The notes below the pieces were generated by a model, which was not told the origin of the DNA, searched no databases, and was given only the letters and a program-made list of their open reading frames with translations. Positions 37,725 to 47,596 of a stretch of DNA of 64,000 nucleotides are shown here, piece after piece. Position 1 is the stretch's first letter. Each line of letters begins with the position of its first letter. The stretch lies in contig NZ_PDJB01000001.1 of assembly GCF_002563895.1 (NCBI RefSeq), positions 3,951,501 to 4,015,500 on the forward strand. The letters are read 5' to 3'. This DNA is from Pseudomonas lurida. Lineage in GTDB: Bacteria; Pseudomonadota; Gammaproteobacteria; Pseudomonadales; Pseudomonadaceae. Made by a program: the position numbers and the translations under genes.

Positions 37725-37747
37725 TAGACCGCGGGGAATATGCACCT

Positions 37748-38728
37748 ATGTCACTCACCAAACGACTTCTACCCATGTTGCTGTGGGCCTGCGCCGCCCT
37801 GCCCGCTACCAGCCATGCGCTGGCCTGCCGCGAGGACGGCACCAACTCGATCATCACCCAGGAGGCCCTGGGCACCGCGCTGGCGGTGGCGGCCGATGCC
37901 CCCAACGGCAGCATCATCTGGGAGTCCGGCCCACGCTCCACCAATGTGATCTGCAAAGACGACTACAACTACGGCCGCGAGGAAATATATTTCTACGTCA
38001 ACCCGGCCAACGTGAGCATCGGCACCGGCATTCGCGTGGGCATCCGCTACAACAACCAGCCCATTACCCAAAGTACCGGCAAGGTCGGCACCGGGTTCTT
38101 TTCCGACCGAGGCTGCACCTCCAACTGCATCGGCTGGGACAAGGCGCGTTTCACCCTCAACTTCAGCGTGTTCATCGAGAAATACGACCCCACGCCCCCA
38201 AGCGGCCAGGCCAGTACATTGACCTCGTACCGCGTGTTCCAACTGGACGGCGTGCGTGGGCTCAACTCACGCCCCAACAGCAACTTCAACTACGTGGTCA
38301 CTGGCATGAACGGCATCCGTTTCGTGCCGTGCACGCCGGAGCTGACCATCACCCCCAGCGTGGTCAACTTCCCCACGCCGTCACGCAAGGCTGCGGTCGG
38401 TGAAGTCGCCAGCACCGCGAACTTCAGCCTGAACCTGCGCAAAGGCTGCGACACGCCCTACACCGTCAGCGCGCGCTTCGCCACCACCGCGGGCGGCGGC
38501 AGTGTGATCAACGGATTGCTGGTGCCGGACAACAACAGCTCGGTGGGCATCTCGCTGTCCCGCGCCGAGAGCCAGCAACAATTGCCGTTCAACAACTGGT
38601 TCACCCTGCAGGAACTCATGGGGCTGGGCCAGAGCCACGACGAATTCCGCGCCGACCTGAAATGGCGCACCCTGCCGCTGCCGGGGGCATTCGACGCCGC
38701 CGTGGTGGTAGATATGTATTACAAATAG
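37748..38728 (+). CDS. Two-domain fimbrial tip adhesin
   Basis: 326 aa from MSLTKRLLPMLLWACAALPA with a signal peptide (cleavage near SHALA); a GTG at 37721 is an alternative start. Four cysteines lie in the N-terminal receptor-type half (ACRED, VICKDD, GCTSNC) and two in the pilin half (VPCTPE, KGCDTP). The C-terminal half is a pilin domain ending VVVDMYYK, the aromatic-ended strand used for chaperone capping. Length and layout match tip adhesins of chaperone-usher fimbriae. Confidence 0.78.
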   Translation: MSLTKRLLPMLLWACAALPATSHALACREDGTNSIITQEALGTALAVAADAPNGSIIWESGPRSTNVICKDDYNYGREEIYFYVNPANVSIGTGIRVGIRYNNQPITQSTGKVGTGFFSDRGCTSNCIGWDKARFTLNFSVFIEKYDPTPPSGQASTLTSYRVFQLDGVRGLNSRPNSNFNYVVTGMNGIRFVPCTPELTITPSVVNFPTPSRKAAVGEVASTANFSLNLRKGCDTPYTVSARFATTAGGGSVINGLLVPDNNSSVGISLSRAESQQQLPFNNWFTLQELMGLGQSHDEFRADLKWRTLPLPGAFDAAVVVDMYYK

Positions 38729-38736
38729 ACGGCTTT

Positions 38737-38779
38737 TAAGGATCGTCTTATGCCCGCGGTGCACGTCGCTATTTAAAGT
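38737..38779 (+). promoter_or_regulatory. RcsB-type box and -10 of the signalling block
   Basis: TAAGGATCGTCTTA (38737-38750), 23 nt, then TAAAGT (38774-38779). The predicted transcript start falls on the ATG at 38786, so the mRNA would be leaderless or the -10 is the nearby TATTTA (38770-38775). Confidence 0.6.
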
Positions 38780-38785
38780 GCGCCG

Positions 38786-41602
38786 ATGCGATTGAAAAGT
38801 TATCTGCTCCAGATCAACCCCGTCCTCTCCCGACCCGAAGCAGCCAGAAGGCTGCTTCGTATTTTTGCGACCGTACTGCTGATCGGCATCCTCAGCGGGG
38901 TCTATACCTTCCTGCTGTCCACCTTCAACAACGATATTTCCCAGCGCCGCGGCTACATGAGCAGCGCCATCGCCGAAGCCCACACCTTTTTCACCAACCG
39001 CCAGGCCTTGCTCGAAAGCCTCAGCCTGTCCGCGGTACGCCGGCCCTCAAAGGCCCCGGCAAACACGTTTTCCCCGGAAGAGCAGCACCTGCAACTGGGC
39101 GATACACCGAGCAACCAGTGGAGCATCTGGCTGACCACGCGCCTGCGCGACTACCTCAAGGCCAAGCAGCTCAACCTGCTTTACGTGAACGCCGGCAACA
39201 CCCCCCAGATGACGCCCCAAGTGACGCGCTTGTACGATGCCACCGCGCAGGTGCTGCCGATTTCCAAATGCATGCTCAACCGCCTCAAGGCCCTGCAGCA
39301 CAGTGACCCGGCCACCCTCAACGAGCTGTGGCTGAGTGACCGCACCGAGCACCACTCGCACCTGTACATCTTCATCCGCCTGGATGATCGCGATCCCGAC
39401 TCCGGCTGGCTCGGCCTGGAAATGGAGAGCCGCGAAGTGTCCTCCACCCTCAGCGACCAGAGTGCCGGCGAGTTCATGATGCTCAACTCCCAGGGCATGC
39501 TGGTGTTCACCAACAGCGACAATGCGCAGTTGAGCCAACAACACCCGCGGCCCGGGGAAGAGAGTTTTTTCGGGTTTGTCGGCAGCGGTTGGCTGCCCGA
39601 TCACCTGGTGATCCGCAAGCACCTGAAATCCTCGGACTGGCAACTGATGTACTCCATCGACCTGCGCGCCGTGGTCACCGGCCTGTGGAAGCAGTTGCTC
39701 GGCTCACTGCTGTTCTGCCTGTTCAGCCTGACGCTGATCTGGCTGGTGATGAGGCGCGTCGACCAGCGTTTCATCATTCCGTCGATCCACCGCATCCAGG
39801 CGCTGATCGAAAGCGAAGCGTTCGGCCGCGACGTGATCCAGACCGCACCCGTCGCCCTGTGCGTGCTGCGGCGTACCGATGGCCAGGTGGTGCTGGAAAA
39901 CACCCTGGCCCAGCAATGGCTCGGCCACGGCCCGGAGCGCGAGAGCTTGCGGGCCGGCTGGATCGAGCAGGCGTTTGCCGACGGGCCGTCGGAACGCAGC
40001 GACTACTTCGAGACCATCGACGGCCGCCACCTGTACCTGAGCAGCGCGCCGACCCGCTACAAAGGCGAGGATGTGCTGTTTTGCGCCTTCAGCGATATCA
40101 GTGCACGCAAGCAGGTCGAGGCGGCACTGGAAGAAGCGCGACACTCTGCGGACGCGGCCAACGCCGCAAAAACCTTGTTCCTGGCCACCATGAGCCATGA
40201 AATCCGCACGCCGCTGTATGGCGTGCTCGGCACCCTGGAACTGCTGGCACGCACGCAACTGGATGCCCAGCAAAAAGACTACTTGCACGCCATCGAGGGT
40301 TCATCCTCGACCTTGTTGCAACTGATCTGCGACGTGCTGGACGTGTCGAAGATCGAGGCCGGCCAGTTGGCCCTGGAATTGAGCGAGTTCTCACCGCTGG
40401 ACCTGGTGCACGAGATCATCCAGGGCTACGCGGCCGCCGCCCAGGGCAAGGGCCTGCAACTGTATGCCTGCTTCGACCCCAAGTTGCCGGAACGCCTGAT
40501 CGGCGATGTGACGCGTATTCGCCAGATCCTCAACAACCTGCTTAACAACGCGGTGAAGTTTACCGACTACGGGCGCGTGGTGCTGCGGGTCAAGGTCCTC
40601 GGCCGCGATGGCGAACGCTCCAGCCTGTTGTGGCAGGTCTCGGACACCGGCAAGGGCATTACCCAGGAAGACCAGGCGCTGATTTTCGAGCCGTTCTACC
40701 AGAGCGAAGGCAACACCAACGTGGTTGCCGGCACCGGCCTGGGGCTACCGATCTGCCAGCGCCTGACCCAGTTGATGAACGGCCATATCCGCATGGTCAG
40801 CGAACTGGGCCTGGGCAGCAGTTTCAGCTTGACCCTGCCGCTGGAAGAAGCCCCCACCGCGCCAATGACCCCACTGCTGGCCGAGACCATCTACGTGGCT
40901 TCGCCGATCCCGGAACTGGCGCACTCCATCAGCGGCTGGTTGCGTCGCTGGGGCGCTCGGGCCCAGACCGGCCTGCCGACCCTGCCGGAAAGCCATCTGC
41001 TGCTGCAATTGCACCCCGGCAGCGTCGACCCGTTGCTGGTGCCCGACTGGCCGGGGCCGGTGATCCATGTCAGCAGCAACGCCTGTAACGCCCTCGAAGC
41101 CGAAGCTGGCGCCTGGCATGTCAACCTCAACCACCTGGGTGCGATTCACCAGGCGGTCAGCCAGGCCCAGGGCCTGTGGGTGGCACGCGCCGATGAGCAA
41201 ACGCGCCAGCGCGACCTGAAGAAGCTCAACCTGCACCTGCTGGTGGCCGAGGACAACATCATCAACCAGCTGATCCTGCGCGACCAGCTCGAGGAACTCG
41301 GCTGCACCGTGGAGCTGGCGGCCGATGGCCAGGAAGCGTTGCAGCTGTACGCCGCCGGCCAATTCGACGTGGTGCTGACGGACGTGAACATGCCCCACAT
41401 CAACGGTTATGAACTGGCGCGCGAACTGCGGCGCCAGGACTGCCCGTTGCCAATAATCGGGGCCACCGCCAACGCCATGCGCGGCGAGGCCGACCTGTGC
41501 CTGGCCGCCGGCATGAACCATTGCCTGGTCAAACCCTTTGCGTTGCGGGCTCTATTCAACTCCCTGGCGCCTTATGCACGGATCACCCATGAAGCCCCTT
41601 AG
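38786..41602 (+). CDS. Hybrid sensor histidine kinase (RocS/RcsC/PvrS-like), no Hpt
   Basis: 938 aa. Membrane helix 1 at about 24-47, periplasmic sensor to about 300, helix 2 at about 304-326, PAS-like region 345-440, HisKA with MSHEIRTP (His471), ATPase boxes NNLLNNAVKF, DTGKGI and GTGLGLPICQ, a degenerate spacer, then a receiver with Asp866 (VVLTDVNMP). No Hpt domain follows. Its stop overlaps the REC-EAL gene by 14 bp. The layout is that of P. aeruginosa RocS1/PvrS-type kinases that control fimbriae. Confidence 0.88.
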   Translation: MRLKSYLLQINPVLSRPEAARRLLRIFATVLLIGILSGVYTFLLSTFNNDISQRRGYMSSAIAEAHTFFTNRQALLESLSLSAVRRPSKAPANTFSPEEQHLQLGDTPSNQWSIWLTTRLRDYLKAKQLNLLYVNAGNTPQMTPQVTRLYDATAQVLPISKCMLNRLKALQHSDPATLNELWLSDRTEHHSHLYIFIRLDDRDPDSGWLGLEMESREVSSTLSDQSAGEFMMLNSQGMLVFTNSDNAQLSQQHPRPGEESFFGFVGSGWLPDHLVIRKHLKSSDWQLMYSIDLRAVVTGLWKQLLGSLLFCLFSLTLIWLVMRRVDQRFIIPSIHRIQALIESEAFGRDVIQTAPVALCVLRRTDGQVVLENTLAQQWLGHGPERESLRAGWIEQAFADGPSERSDYFETIDGRHLYLSSAPTRYKGEDVLFCAFSDISARKQVEAALEEARHSADAANAAKTLFLATMSHEIRTPLYGVLGTLELLARTQLDAQQKDYLHAIEGSSSTLLQLICDVLDVSKIEAGQLALELSEFSPLDLVHEIIQGYAAAAQGKGLQLYACFDPKLPERLIGDVTRIRQILNNLLNNAVKFTDYGRVVLRVKVLGRDGERSSLLWQVSDTGKGITQEDQALIFEPFYQSEGNTNVVAGTGLGLPICQRLTQLMNGHIRMVSELGLGSSFSLTLPLEEAPTAPMTPLLAETIYVASPIPELAHSISGWLRRWGARAQTGLPTLPESHLLLQLHPGSVDPLLVPDWPGPVIHVSSNACNALEAEAGAWHVNLNHLGAIHQAVSQAQGLWVARADEQTRQRDLKKLNLHLLVAEDNIINQLILRDQLEELGCTVELAADGQEALQLYAAGQFDVVLTDVNMPHINGYELARELRRQDCPLPIIGATANAMRGEADLCLAAGMNHCLVKPFALRALFNSLAPYARITHEAP

Positions 41603-42782
41603 TATTCTGATCGTTGAGGACCATCCCCTGCAGCACATCTACCTGCAGCACCTGCTCAGTGAGTTAGGGGATTTCATGCTCGAAACCGCCGAAGATGGCA
41701 AACAAGCGCTGGAGCGGCTGCGCCAGCGTGATTTCGACCTGGTACTGACCGACCTGCTGATGCCCGGCATGGACGGCGTGCAATTTATCCAGTGCCTGGC
41801 CAGCCTGCGCTGCAAGCCGGCACTGGCGATCATGAGCGCCGCGTCACGCCGCATGCTGATGGCCGCCAGCCTGGTGGCGAAGAACCTCGACGTGGAGGTG
41901 ATCGGGCTGATTTCCAAGCCGGTCGCCGCCGACGCCTTGCGCAGCCTGGTGGACCAATTGCGCAACCGCGTACGCAGCCCCTCCCCCGCATTGCCCGAAC
42001 ACCTGGACATCGACCGTCACACGCTGATCCAGGCCATGGGCAACGGCCAGTTCCAGGCGTGGTTCCAGCCGAAGAAATCCCTGGCCAACGGCCGCATCGT
42101 CGCCGCCGAAGCGCTGGTGCGCTGGATGCACCCCGAGCAAGGCGTGATGCTGCCCGCTGCATTCCTGCCGGCCATCAAGGCGTTCGAACTGGAAGAGCGC
42201 CTGTTGTGGGTGGTGCTCAAGCAGGCTATCCACGCCCAAGAACGCTGGCGCCAGCGTGGCTATGAAATCCCGGTGGCGATCAACCTGCCCACGCACCTGC
42301 TCAACAGCCACGACCTGGCCGACCGCCTGCTGGAGTTCGTGCTGCACCACGATGGCATCCCCGGGATGATCTGCTTCGAGTTGATGGAGTGCTCGGTGCC
42401 CCAGGACATCAGCAACTTCTACGCAGGCGCCTGCCGCCTGCGCATCAAAGGCTTCGGGTTGTCCCAGGACGATTTCGGCAAAGGCTACAGCTCGTACCTC
42501 AACCTGGTGTCCACGCCCTTCACAGAACTCAAGATCGACCAGGCACTGGTGCAGGGCAGCCATGACAACGAGGGCATCGCCCAGGCCCTCGCCAGTATCA
42601 TCGCGCTGGGGCGAAAACTCGGCCTGACCGTGGTCGCCGAAGGCGTGGAGACGCCCCAGCAACTGGCGCTGTTGCGCAAGATCGACTGCAACCAGGTGCA
42701 GGGTTTCCTGATTTCCCACGCGGTTTCTTCGGAACAATTTCAACAACTACTGAACAATGATGGCCCCGCGACATCTCACTAG
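41589..42782 (+). CDS. REC-EAL cyclic-di-GMP phosphodiesterase (RocR/PvrR-like)
   Basis: 397 aa. The receiver (residues 1-125) has phospho-acceptor Asp55 (VLTDLLMPG). The EAL domain (about 145-390) keeps the catalytic set: EAL itself (E174-A175-L176), INLPTHLL, FELMEC, DDFGKGYSSYLNL, KIDQAL and VAEGVET, so it is predicted active. Lowering cyclic-di-GMP and competing for phosphate are the known roles of RocR/PvrR. Overlaps the kinase upstream, so co-translated. Confidence 0.9.
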   Translation: MKPLSILIVEDHPLQHIYLQHLLSELGDFMLETAEDGKQALERLRQRDFDLVLTDLLMPGMDGVQFIQCLASLRCKPALAIMSAASRRMLMAASLVAKNLDVEVIGLISKPVAADALRSLVDQLRNRVRSPSPALPEHLDIDRHTLIQAMGNGQFQAWFQPKKSLANGRIVAAEALVRWMHPEQGVMLPAAFLPAIKAFELEERLLWVVLKQAIHAQERWRQRGYEIPVAINLPTHLLNSHDLADRLLEFVLHHDGIPGMICFELMECSVPQDISNFYAGACRLRIKGFGLSQDDFGKGYSSYLNLVSTPFTELKIDQALVQGSHDNEGIAQALASIIALGRKLGLTVVAEGVETPQQLALLRKIDCNQVQGFLISHAVSSEQFQQLLNNDGPATSH

Positions 42783-42860
42783 GAACCGGCCACGGATGAT
42801 GCGTCCAATATAGGACTAAGCTCAATCCAGTGCCGATGTGTCCTGCGCCTGCGGAAACCC

Positions 42861-45800
42861 ATGATGAAGCACAACAACGCGATCCTCGAAGCCTTTACCC
42901 GCAGCTCCCTGCGCTTGAATATAGGCCTGATGGTGCTGATAGGGATCGCGTTGCTGCTGGTCCTTACCAATTACTGGTCCCTGCAACGGGGGGTCGAGAC
43001 CCGCTACGGCGCCACGCGCTTTCATTTCGCGCGCCTGATGGAAAACCTCCAGGAACAGCAGTCGTACCTCAAGAGCCTGAGCCACCCGGGGATCCAGGCC
43101 GAATTGTTGCGTGAAACCAACGTTCAGGTCAGCCTCAAGAGCCGCATGCTCGAAAACCGCCGCACCCTGTATGAAGGGCAGAAGTACTCGTATTCGGTCC
43201 CGTTCAGCGTCACGTTCGATGAACAGCAGGTCGGCGCCGCCGCCAGGCCGCAGATATTCGCCCTGGGTGCGCACCTGACCAGCTACTACAGCGCCTTCTG
43301 GTCCTCATCCCCTTACGAGGCGCCGCAAACCTTCCTGCTCGACCGCCAGACGAACTACGCCATCACCGTCCCGTCCGTGGGCTACCAGCGTCGGGAAAGC
43401 ACAGAGGACACCGGTAACCTTGTAGCCCTGGTCAACGCGGTGCAGCAAACCCTTAAAGAGACGCCGCAGCCCCTGGAGCAGGATCGCGTGTACTGGCAGG
43501 CCGGCCCCGCCCCCGACCACTTGCTGGCCTACATCGGCCTGCCGCTCGAAGGCACGGCCCAGGCGGTGGTGGGCACCCTGCTGGACCTGGCGCGGGTCGA
43601 CGACGTGCAGCGCGCCCTGGAACACTCGGCGTTTGACCGCTTTACCCTGATCGCGCCCGACGGCAGCCGGCTGGTCGGGCCGGACGCAGCCACACCGCTC
43701 AGCGACGGCGTGCACTTCACGCTGGACGGCTTCGAATTCAAGATAACCCAGGCCGGGGACCAGCCTTGGAGTGCGGTCTATGGCCTGAATTATTCGCACT
43801 TCTTCCATTCGGCCTTGTGGCCGCTGAGCAGCCTGGCGCTGTTCTTCGGCAGCCTGCTGACCCTCGGTTGGGCCGGCAGCCGCTGGTACCGGCTCCAGGT
43901 GATTGCGCCGGCACGCCTGGCCCACGAACGCATTGCCGAAAGCGTGGCGTTCAGCCGGGTCATCATCGACACCGCCCCCACCGGGTTATGCGTGGTAAGG
44001 CGCAGCGACGCCAAGGTGTTGATCGAGAACCAGCGCGCCCAGGAATGGCCGGGCACTGCGCGCCTGGTGGCCGCCCTGGCCGGCGTGCACGAGGGCGCCG
44101 AGAGCGGCGAAACCCATCTGGAGATCGAGGGCCGGCACCTGCAGGTCGGGTTCGTGTCCACGCGTTATCAGGCCGAAGACGTGCGCCTGTACGCCTTCAA
44201 CGATATTACCCGGCATATCGAGGATGCCCAGGCGCTGGATGATGCTCGCCACGCTGCCGACGCCGCCAATGAAGCCAAGACGCTGTTCCTGGCGACCATG
44301 AGCCATGAAATCCGCACCCCACTGTATGGGGTACTCGGCACCCTTGAACTGCTCGGCCTGACCGACCTGGACCCGCACCAGAAAACCTACCTGCACACCA
44401 TCCAGCGCTCCTCCGCCACGCTGTTCCAGCTGATCAGCGATGTGCTGGACGTGTCGAAGATCGAGTCCGGGCAAATGGCGATCGAAACGGCCGAGTTCTG
44501 CCCGCTGGACATGCTCGAAGACACGTTGCACACCTACGCCGCCTTCGCCCAGCGCAAAGGCTTGCAGCTCTACAGTTGCATCGACCCGCAACTGCCCGAC
44601 TGCGTGATGGGCGACCCGATGCGTATCCGCCAGATTCTCAACAACCTGGTGAGCAACGCCATCAAGTTCACGGACATCGGCCGCGTGGTGATTCGCGCCC
44701 GGGTCACGGCACTGGACAGCGAACACGTTGACCTGGAATGGCAGGTCACCGACTCCGGCGTGGGCATTCCCGAAGCGCAGCAAGCCAAGTTGTTCGACCT
44801 GTTCTACCAGGCACCGGACACTGCAGGTGAAGGCGGTGCCGGCCTAGGCCTGCCGATCTGCCGGTGGCTGGCGCAGATGATGGAGGGCGAGATCAAAGTG
44901 GTCAGCGAGCCGGGCCTGGGCAGCAGCTTCACCTTGAAGATGCGCCTGCCCCTGAGCAGCGGCACCCTGACTCACCTGCCGCTGATCGATCCCAGCCCGA
45001 CGCCGGTGTACGTGCAGGCGCCGGTGCGCGAGTTGGCCCAGTCGCTGTGTGACTGGCTCAACCGCCTGGGCATCAGCGCGGCACTGGCGGCGAACGGGCA
45101 GGAACAGGACAACCGCCACGCGGTGCTATTGGATGCACTCCCCGGCGAGCTCGCCCACCCCTGGGCCGGCCCGCGCGTGGTGTGCCTGCCGGGCGCCCAT
45201 AGCCCGCCGCTGCATACCGACCAGGGCTGGCGCGTGGACCTGCACGATGTGCGCAGTATCGCTGCCACCGTATCCCTGGCCCAGCACGGCAAACAGGAGC
45301 CACCGCCAGCCGCCCAGACGCAGAGCGCCGGGCACTTGGGATTGAGCATCCTGGTGGCGGAGGACAACCCGATCAACCAGGCCATCATCAAGGAACAACT
45401 GGAGGCGCTGGGCTGCTCGGTGACCGTTGCCGCCAACGGCGAACAGGCGCTGCACCTGTGGCAACCGCAGGCGTTCGACCTGGTGCTGACTGACGTGAAC
45501 ATGCCGCTGATGAATGGCTATGACCTGGCCCGGACGCTACGTGCCCATGATCCGGGCTTGCCGATCATCGGCGTCACCGCCAACGCCATGCGCGAAGAAG
45601 GCGTGCGCTGCCTGGCGGTGGGCATGAATGCCTGGATCGTCAAACCCTTGAGCCTGCAAACCTTGCGTGCGCAACTGGTCAAGCTGTGCAAGGTCAAGCC
45701 TGCGCTCGAGCCACGCCCCGAACCACTCGCCGAAACCTGCCGCGACACTGTGCAGATGTCGGACAAAATGCGTCCGCTGTTCATCAGCAGCGTGCAGCAC

Positions 45801-46049
45801 GACTTGCAGCGCATCGGCGCGGCGCTGGAACAGCGTGACGCACGCGGCCTCGGCCAACTGCTGCATTCGGTCGCCGGCGCCCTCGGCGCCGTGCAGGCCC
45901 TCAACCTGGCCCAAGACTGTATCGAACTGGAAAACGCGCTGAACCGTGGCAGCCTCGACACCGCGCTGGCACTCAGGGTGAAGGCTGTAATGCAGCGTCT
46001 GTCTGCGGTGCTGGACACGCTCCAGCCCGGACACACTTCACTCACTTGA
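42861..46049 (+). CDS. Hybrid sensor histidine kinase with Hpt domain (RcsC/RocS-like)
   Basis: 1062 aa. Helix 1 at about 20-40, periplasmic sensor to about 310, helix 2 near 315-340, PAS-like domain, His[10 protein letters not shown] (His482), ATPase boxes [16 protein letters not shown] and [10 protein letters not shown], receiver with Asp878 (VLTDVNMP), and a C-terminal Hpt with [12 protein letters not shown] (His1002). It therefore carries the full four-step phosphorelay that the first kinase lacks. The RcsB-like regulator starts 23 bp downstream. Confidence 0.9.
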   Translation: MMKHNNAILEAFTRSSLRLNIGLMVLIGIALLLVLTNYWSLQRGVETRYGATRFHFARLMENLQEQQSYLKSLSHPGIQAELLRETNVQVSLKSRMLENRRTLYEGQKYSYSVPFSVTFDEQQVGAAARPQIFALGAHLTSYYSAFWSSSPYEAPQTFLLDRQTNYAITVPSVGYQRRESTEDTGNLVALVNAVQQTLKETPQPLEQDRVYWQAGPAPDHLLAYIGLPLEGTAQAVVGTLLDLARVDDVQRALEHSAFDRFTLIAPDGSRLVGPDAATPLSDGVHFTLDGFEFKITQAGDQPWSAVYGLNYSHFFHSALWPLSSLALFFGSLLTLGWAGSRWYRLQVIAPARLAHERIAESVAFSRVIIDTAPTGLCVVRRSDAKVLIENQRAQEWPGTARLVAALAGVHEGAESGETHLEIEGRHLQVGFVSTRYQAEDVRLYAFNDITRHIEDAQALDDARHAADAANEAKTLFLATMSHEIRTPLYGVLGTLELLGLTDLDPHQKTYLHTIQRSSATLFQLISDVLDVSKIESGQMAIETAEFCPLDMLEDTLHTYAAFAQRKGLQLYSCIDPQLPDCVMGDPMRIRQILNNLVSNAIKFTDIGRVVIRARVTALDSEHVDLEWQVTDSGVGIPEAQQAKLFDLFYQAPDTAGEGGAGLGLPICRWLAQMMEGEIKVVSEPGLGSSFTLKMRLPLSSGTLTHLPLIDPSPTPVYVQAPVRELAQSLCDWLNRLGISAALAANGQEQDNRHAVLLDALPGELAHPWAGPRVVCLPGAHSPPLHTDQGWRVDLHDVRSIAATVSLAQHGKQEPPPAAQTQSAGHLGLSILVAEDNPINQAIIKEQLEALGCSVTVAANGEQALHLWQPQAFDLVLTDVNMPLMNGYDLARTLRAHDPGLPIIGVTANAMREEGVRCLAVGMNAWIVKPLSLQTLRAQLVKLCKVKPALEPRPEPLAETCRDTVQMSDKMRPLFISSVQHDLQRIGAALEQRDARGLGQLLHSVAGALGAVQALNLAQDCIELENALNRGSLDTALALRVKAVMQRLSAVLDTLQPGHTSLT

Positions 46050-46072
46050 ACTGGCATTACGGACGGCCCTTT

Positions 46073-46720
46073 ATGAAAAAATTCAACGTGGTAATCGCGG
46101 ACGATCACCCGATCGTGCTGCTCGGGGTACGCGAACTGGTGGAGCGTGACACACGCTTTCAGGTGGTCGGCGAGGCGGTCTGTTCGGCGGGCTTGATCGA
46201 GTTGTTGCAGCGCCAGGGCGCCGACATCGTGATCACCGACTACAACATGCCCGGCGACTCGCCCTACGGCGACGGCCTGAAACTGGTGGAGTACCTGAAA
46301 CGGCATTTCCCGCAGGTGCAGATCCTGATCCTGACGATGATCTCCAACCACCTGATCCTCACCCGCCTGCAGGAACTGGGTGTGGTCGGCATCATCCAGA
46401 AAAGCCAGTTGCACACCGAGATCCAACTGGCGCTCAAGGCGATCGCCCAACACAGTGCCTACCGCAGCCTGGAGCCGGCCAAGACCTCCGTGATCGAGAC
46501 CCTCACGGCCATCGACGAGCGCTTCTCGACCTTGTCACCCAAGGAGTTTGAAATCCTGCGCCTGTTTATCTCCGGCATGAGTGTCAGCGATATTGCGCGC
46601 AGCCAGAACCGAAGTTCAAAAACCATCAGCGCGCAAAAAATATCGGCCATGCGCAAACTTGAAGTCAGCAGTGACCAGGATCTTCTTGCCTATTGCCTGG
46701 CGCGTAACATTTTCAACTAA
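46073..46720 (+). CDS. RcsB/RocA-like response regulator (REC + LuxR HTH)
   Basis: 215 aa from MKKFNVVIADDHPIVLLGVRE. The receiver Asp56 is in VITDYNMPGDSPYGDG, matching E. coli RcsB in both position and the PGD-YGDG loop. The C-terminal HTH has LSPKEFEILRLFISGMSVSD and NRSSKTISAQKISAMRKLEV, the recognition helix being nearly RcsB's (NRSxKTISxQKxSAMxKL). This likeness is the reason to link it to the RcsB-type boxes around it. Predicted output of the phosphorelay. Confidence 0.9.
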   Translation: MKKFNVVIADDHPIVLLGVRELVERDTRFQVVGEAVCSAGLIELLQRQGADIVITDYNMPGDSPYGDGLKLVEYLKRHFPQVQILILTMISNHLILTRLQELGVVGIIQKSQLHTEIQLALKAIAQHSAYRSLEPAKTSVIETLTAIDERFSTLSPKEFEILRLFISGMSVSDIARSQNRSSKTISAQKISAMRKLEVSSDQDLLAYCLARNIFN

Positions 46721-46819
46721 GCGGTAACTTAAAAGCCATTCAGGGACAATGGCTTGAGCCTTTGTTTTCCGGCTAAAAACCCTCCATAAGTGCAACTAGA
46801 CCGCTCGCTGCGGCGCTTA

Positions 46820-46862
46820 TAAGAATCGTCTTATTTGCCTGACTGCCCTCGCCTCTTACTAT
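46820..46862 (+). promoter_or_regulatory. RcsB-type box and -10 of the pilin-chaperone-usher operon
   Basis: TAAGAATCGTCTTA (46820-46833), with perfect TAAGA/TCTTA arms, 23 nt, then TACTAT (46857-46862). Best copy of the four; the box would overlap the -35 region. Confidence 0.72.
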
Positions 46863-46914
46863 TTCCTGGCAGTTCAGAAACCGCACTTTCCAATTCACAC
46901 TTATGGACATCATC

Positions 46915-47520
46915 ATGAAGAAGTTTTCCCTGGCTGTTATCGCCTCGGCCATTCTCTGCGCCTCCGGCAGCGCATTCGCCGAAGAGACTGCAGCTCCGAC
47001 GCCGACGCTGGGCGGCAGCGGCAAAATCACCTTCACCGGCGTCATCAACAACGATGCTTGCTCGGTAGACGGCGCCAACTCCGACCGCACCATTTCGGTC
47101 GACATGGGCAACGTCTCGATCAAGGACATGGGCACTGCGGAAAACCCAACCGCAGGTCGCGTAACCGCCAAAGACTTCAACCTGAACGTCAACTGCAACC
47201 AGGGCACCAAGGTCGCGATGATCTTTGACGCCAACAACGGCGGTTCGGGCCTGGTGACCGGCAAGAACGTCCTGGCCCTTAACCCGGGTTCGGCCACCGC
47301 GCAAAACGTCGGTATCGCCCTGCTCGACAGCAAAGGCACGCTGATCGACCTCAGCTCGCCAGCCACCGCACGCATCGAAAGCACCATGCACGGCCAGGGC
47401 ACCGACGGCGGCGACGCCACCTTGAGCTTCGCCGCTGCCTACGTCACCACCGGTGCCGCCGGTGCATCGACGGCCGGTCGCGGTGACGCCACCCTGCCGT
47501 TCATCCTGCAATACGAGTAA
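46915..47520 (+). CDS. Major fimbrial subunit (type 1 pilin)
   Basis: 201 aa from MKKFSLAVIASAILCASGSAFA (signal peptide); an ATG four codons earlier is possible. Mature pilin has the two cysteines (DACSV, VNCNQG) of the fold, the GKITFTGVINNDACSV opening of type 1 pilins, and the C-terminal strand LPFILQYE. First gene of the pilin-chaperone-usher operon and followed by a hairpin that should raise its share of the transcript. Confidence 0.9.
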   Translation: MKKFSLAVIASAILCASGSAFAEETAAPTPTLGGSGKITFTGVINNDACSVDGANSDRTISVDMGNVSIKDMGTAENPTAGRVTAKDFNLNVNCNQGTKVAMIFDANNGGSGLVTGKNVLALNPGSATAQNVGIALLDSKGTLIDLSSPATARIESTMHGQGTDGGDATLSFAAAYVTTGAAGASTAGRGDATLPFILQYE

Positions 47521-47543
47521 ACGCGGCGCTGTGCACCGTGCGC

Positions 47544-47563
47544 GCGAGGCCTTGCGGCCTCGC
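47544..47563 (+). terminator. Attenuating stem-loop after the pilin gene
   Basis: Perfect 8-bp stem GCGAGGCC / GGCCTCGC with loop TTGC, between pilin and chaperone. The following bases are only moderately T-rich, fitting partial termination or 3' protection that favours pilin over chaperone and usher. Confidence 0.65.
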
Positions 47564-47596
47564 CATTCCCCCTTCTGATGACACCGGACAAACCTC

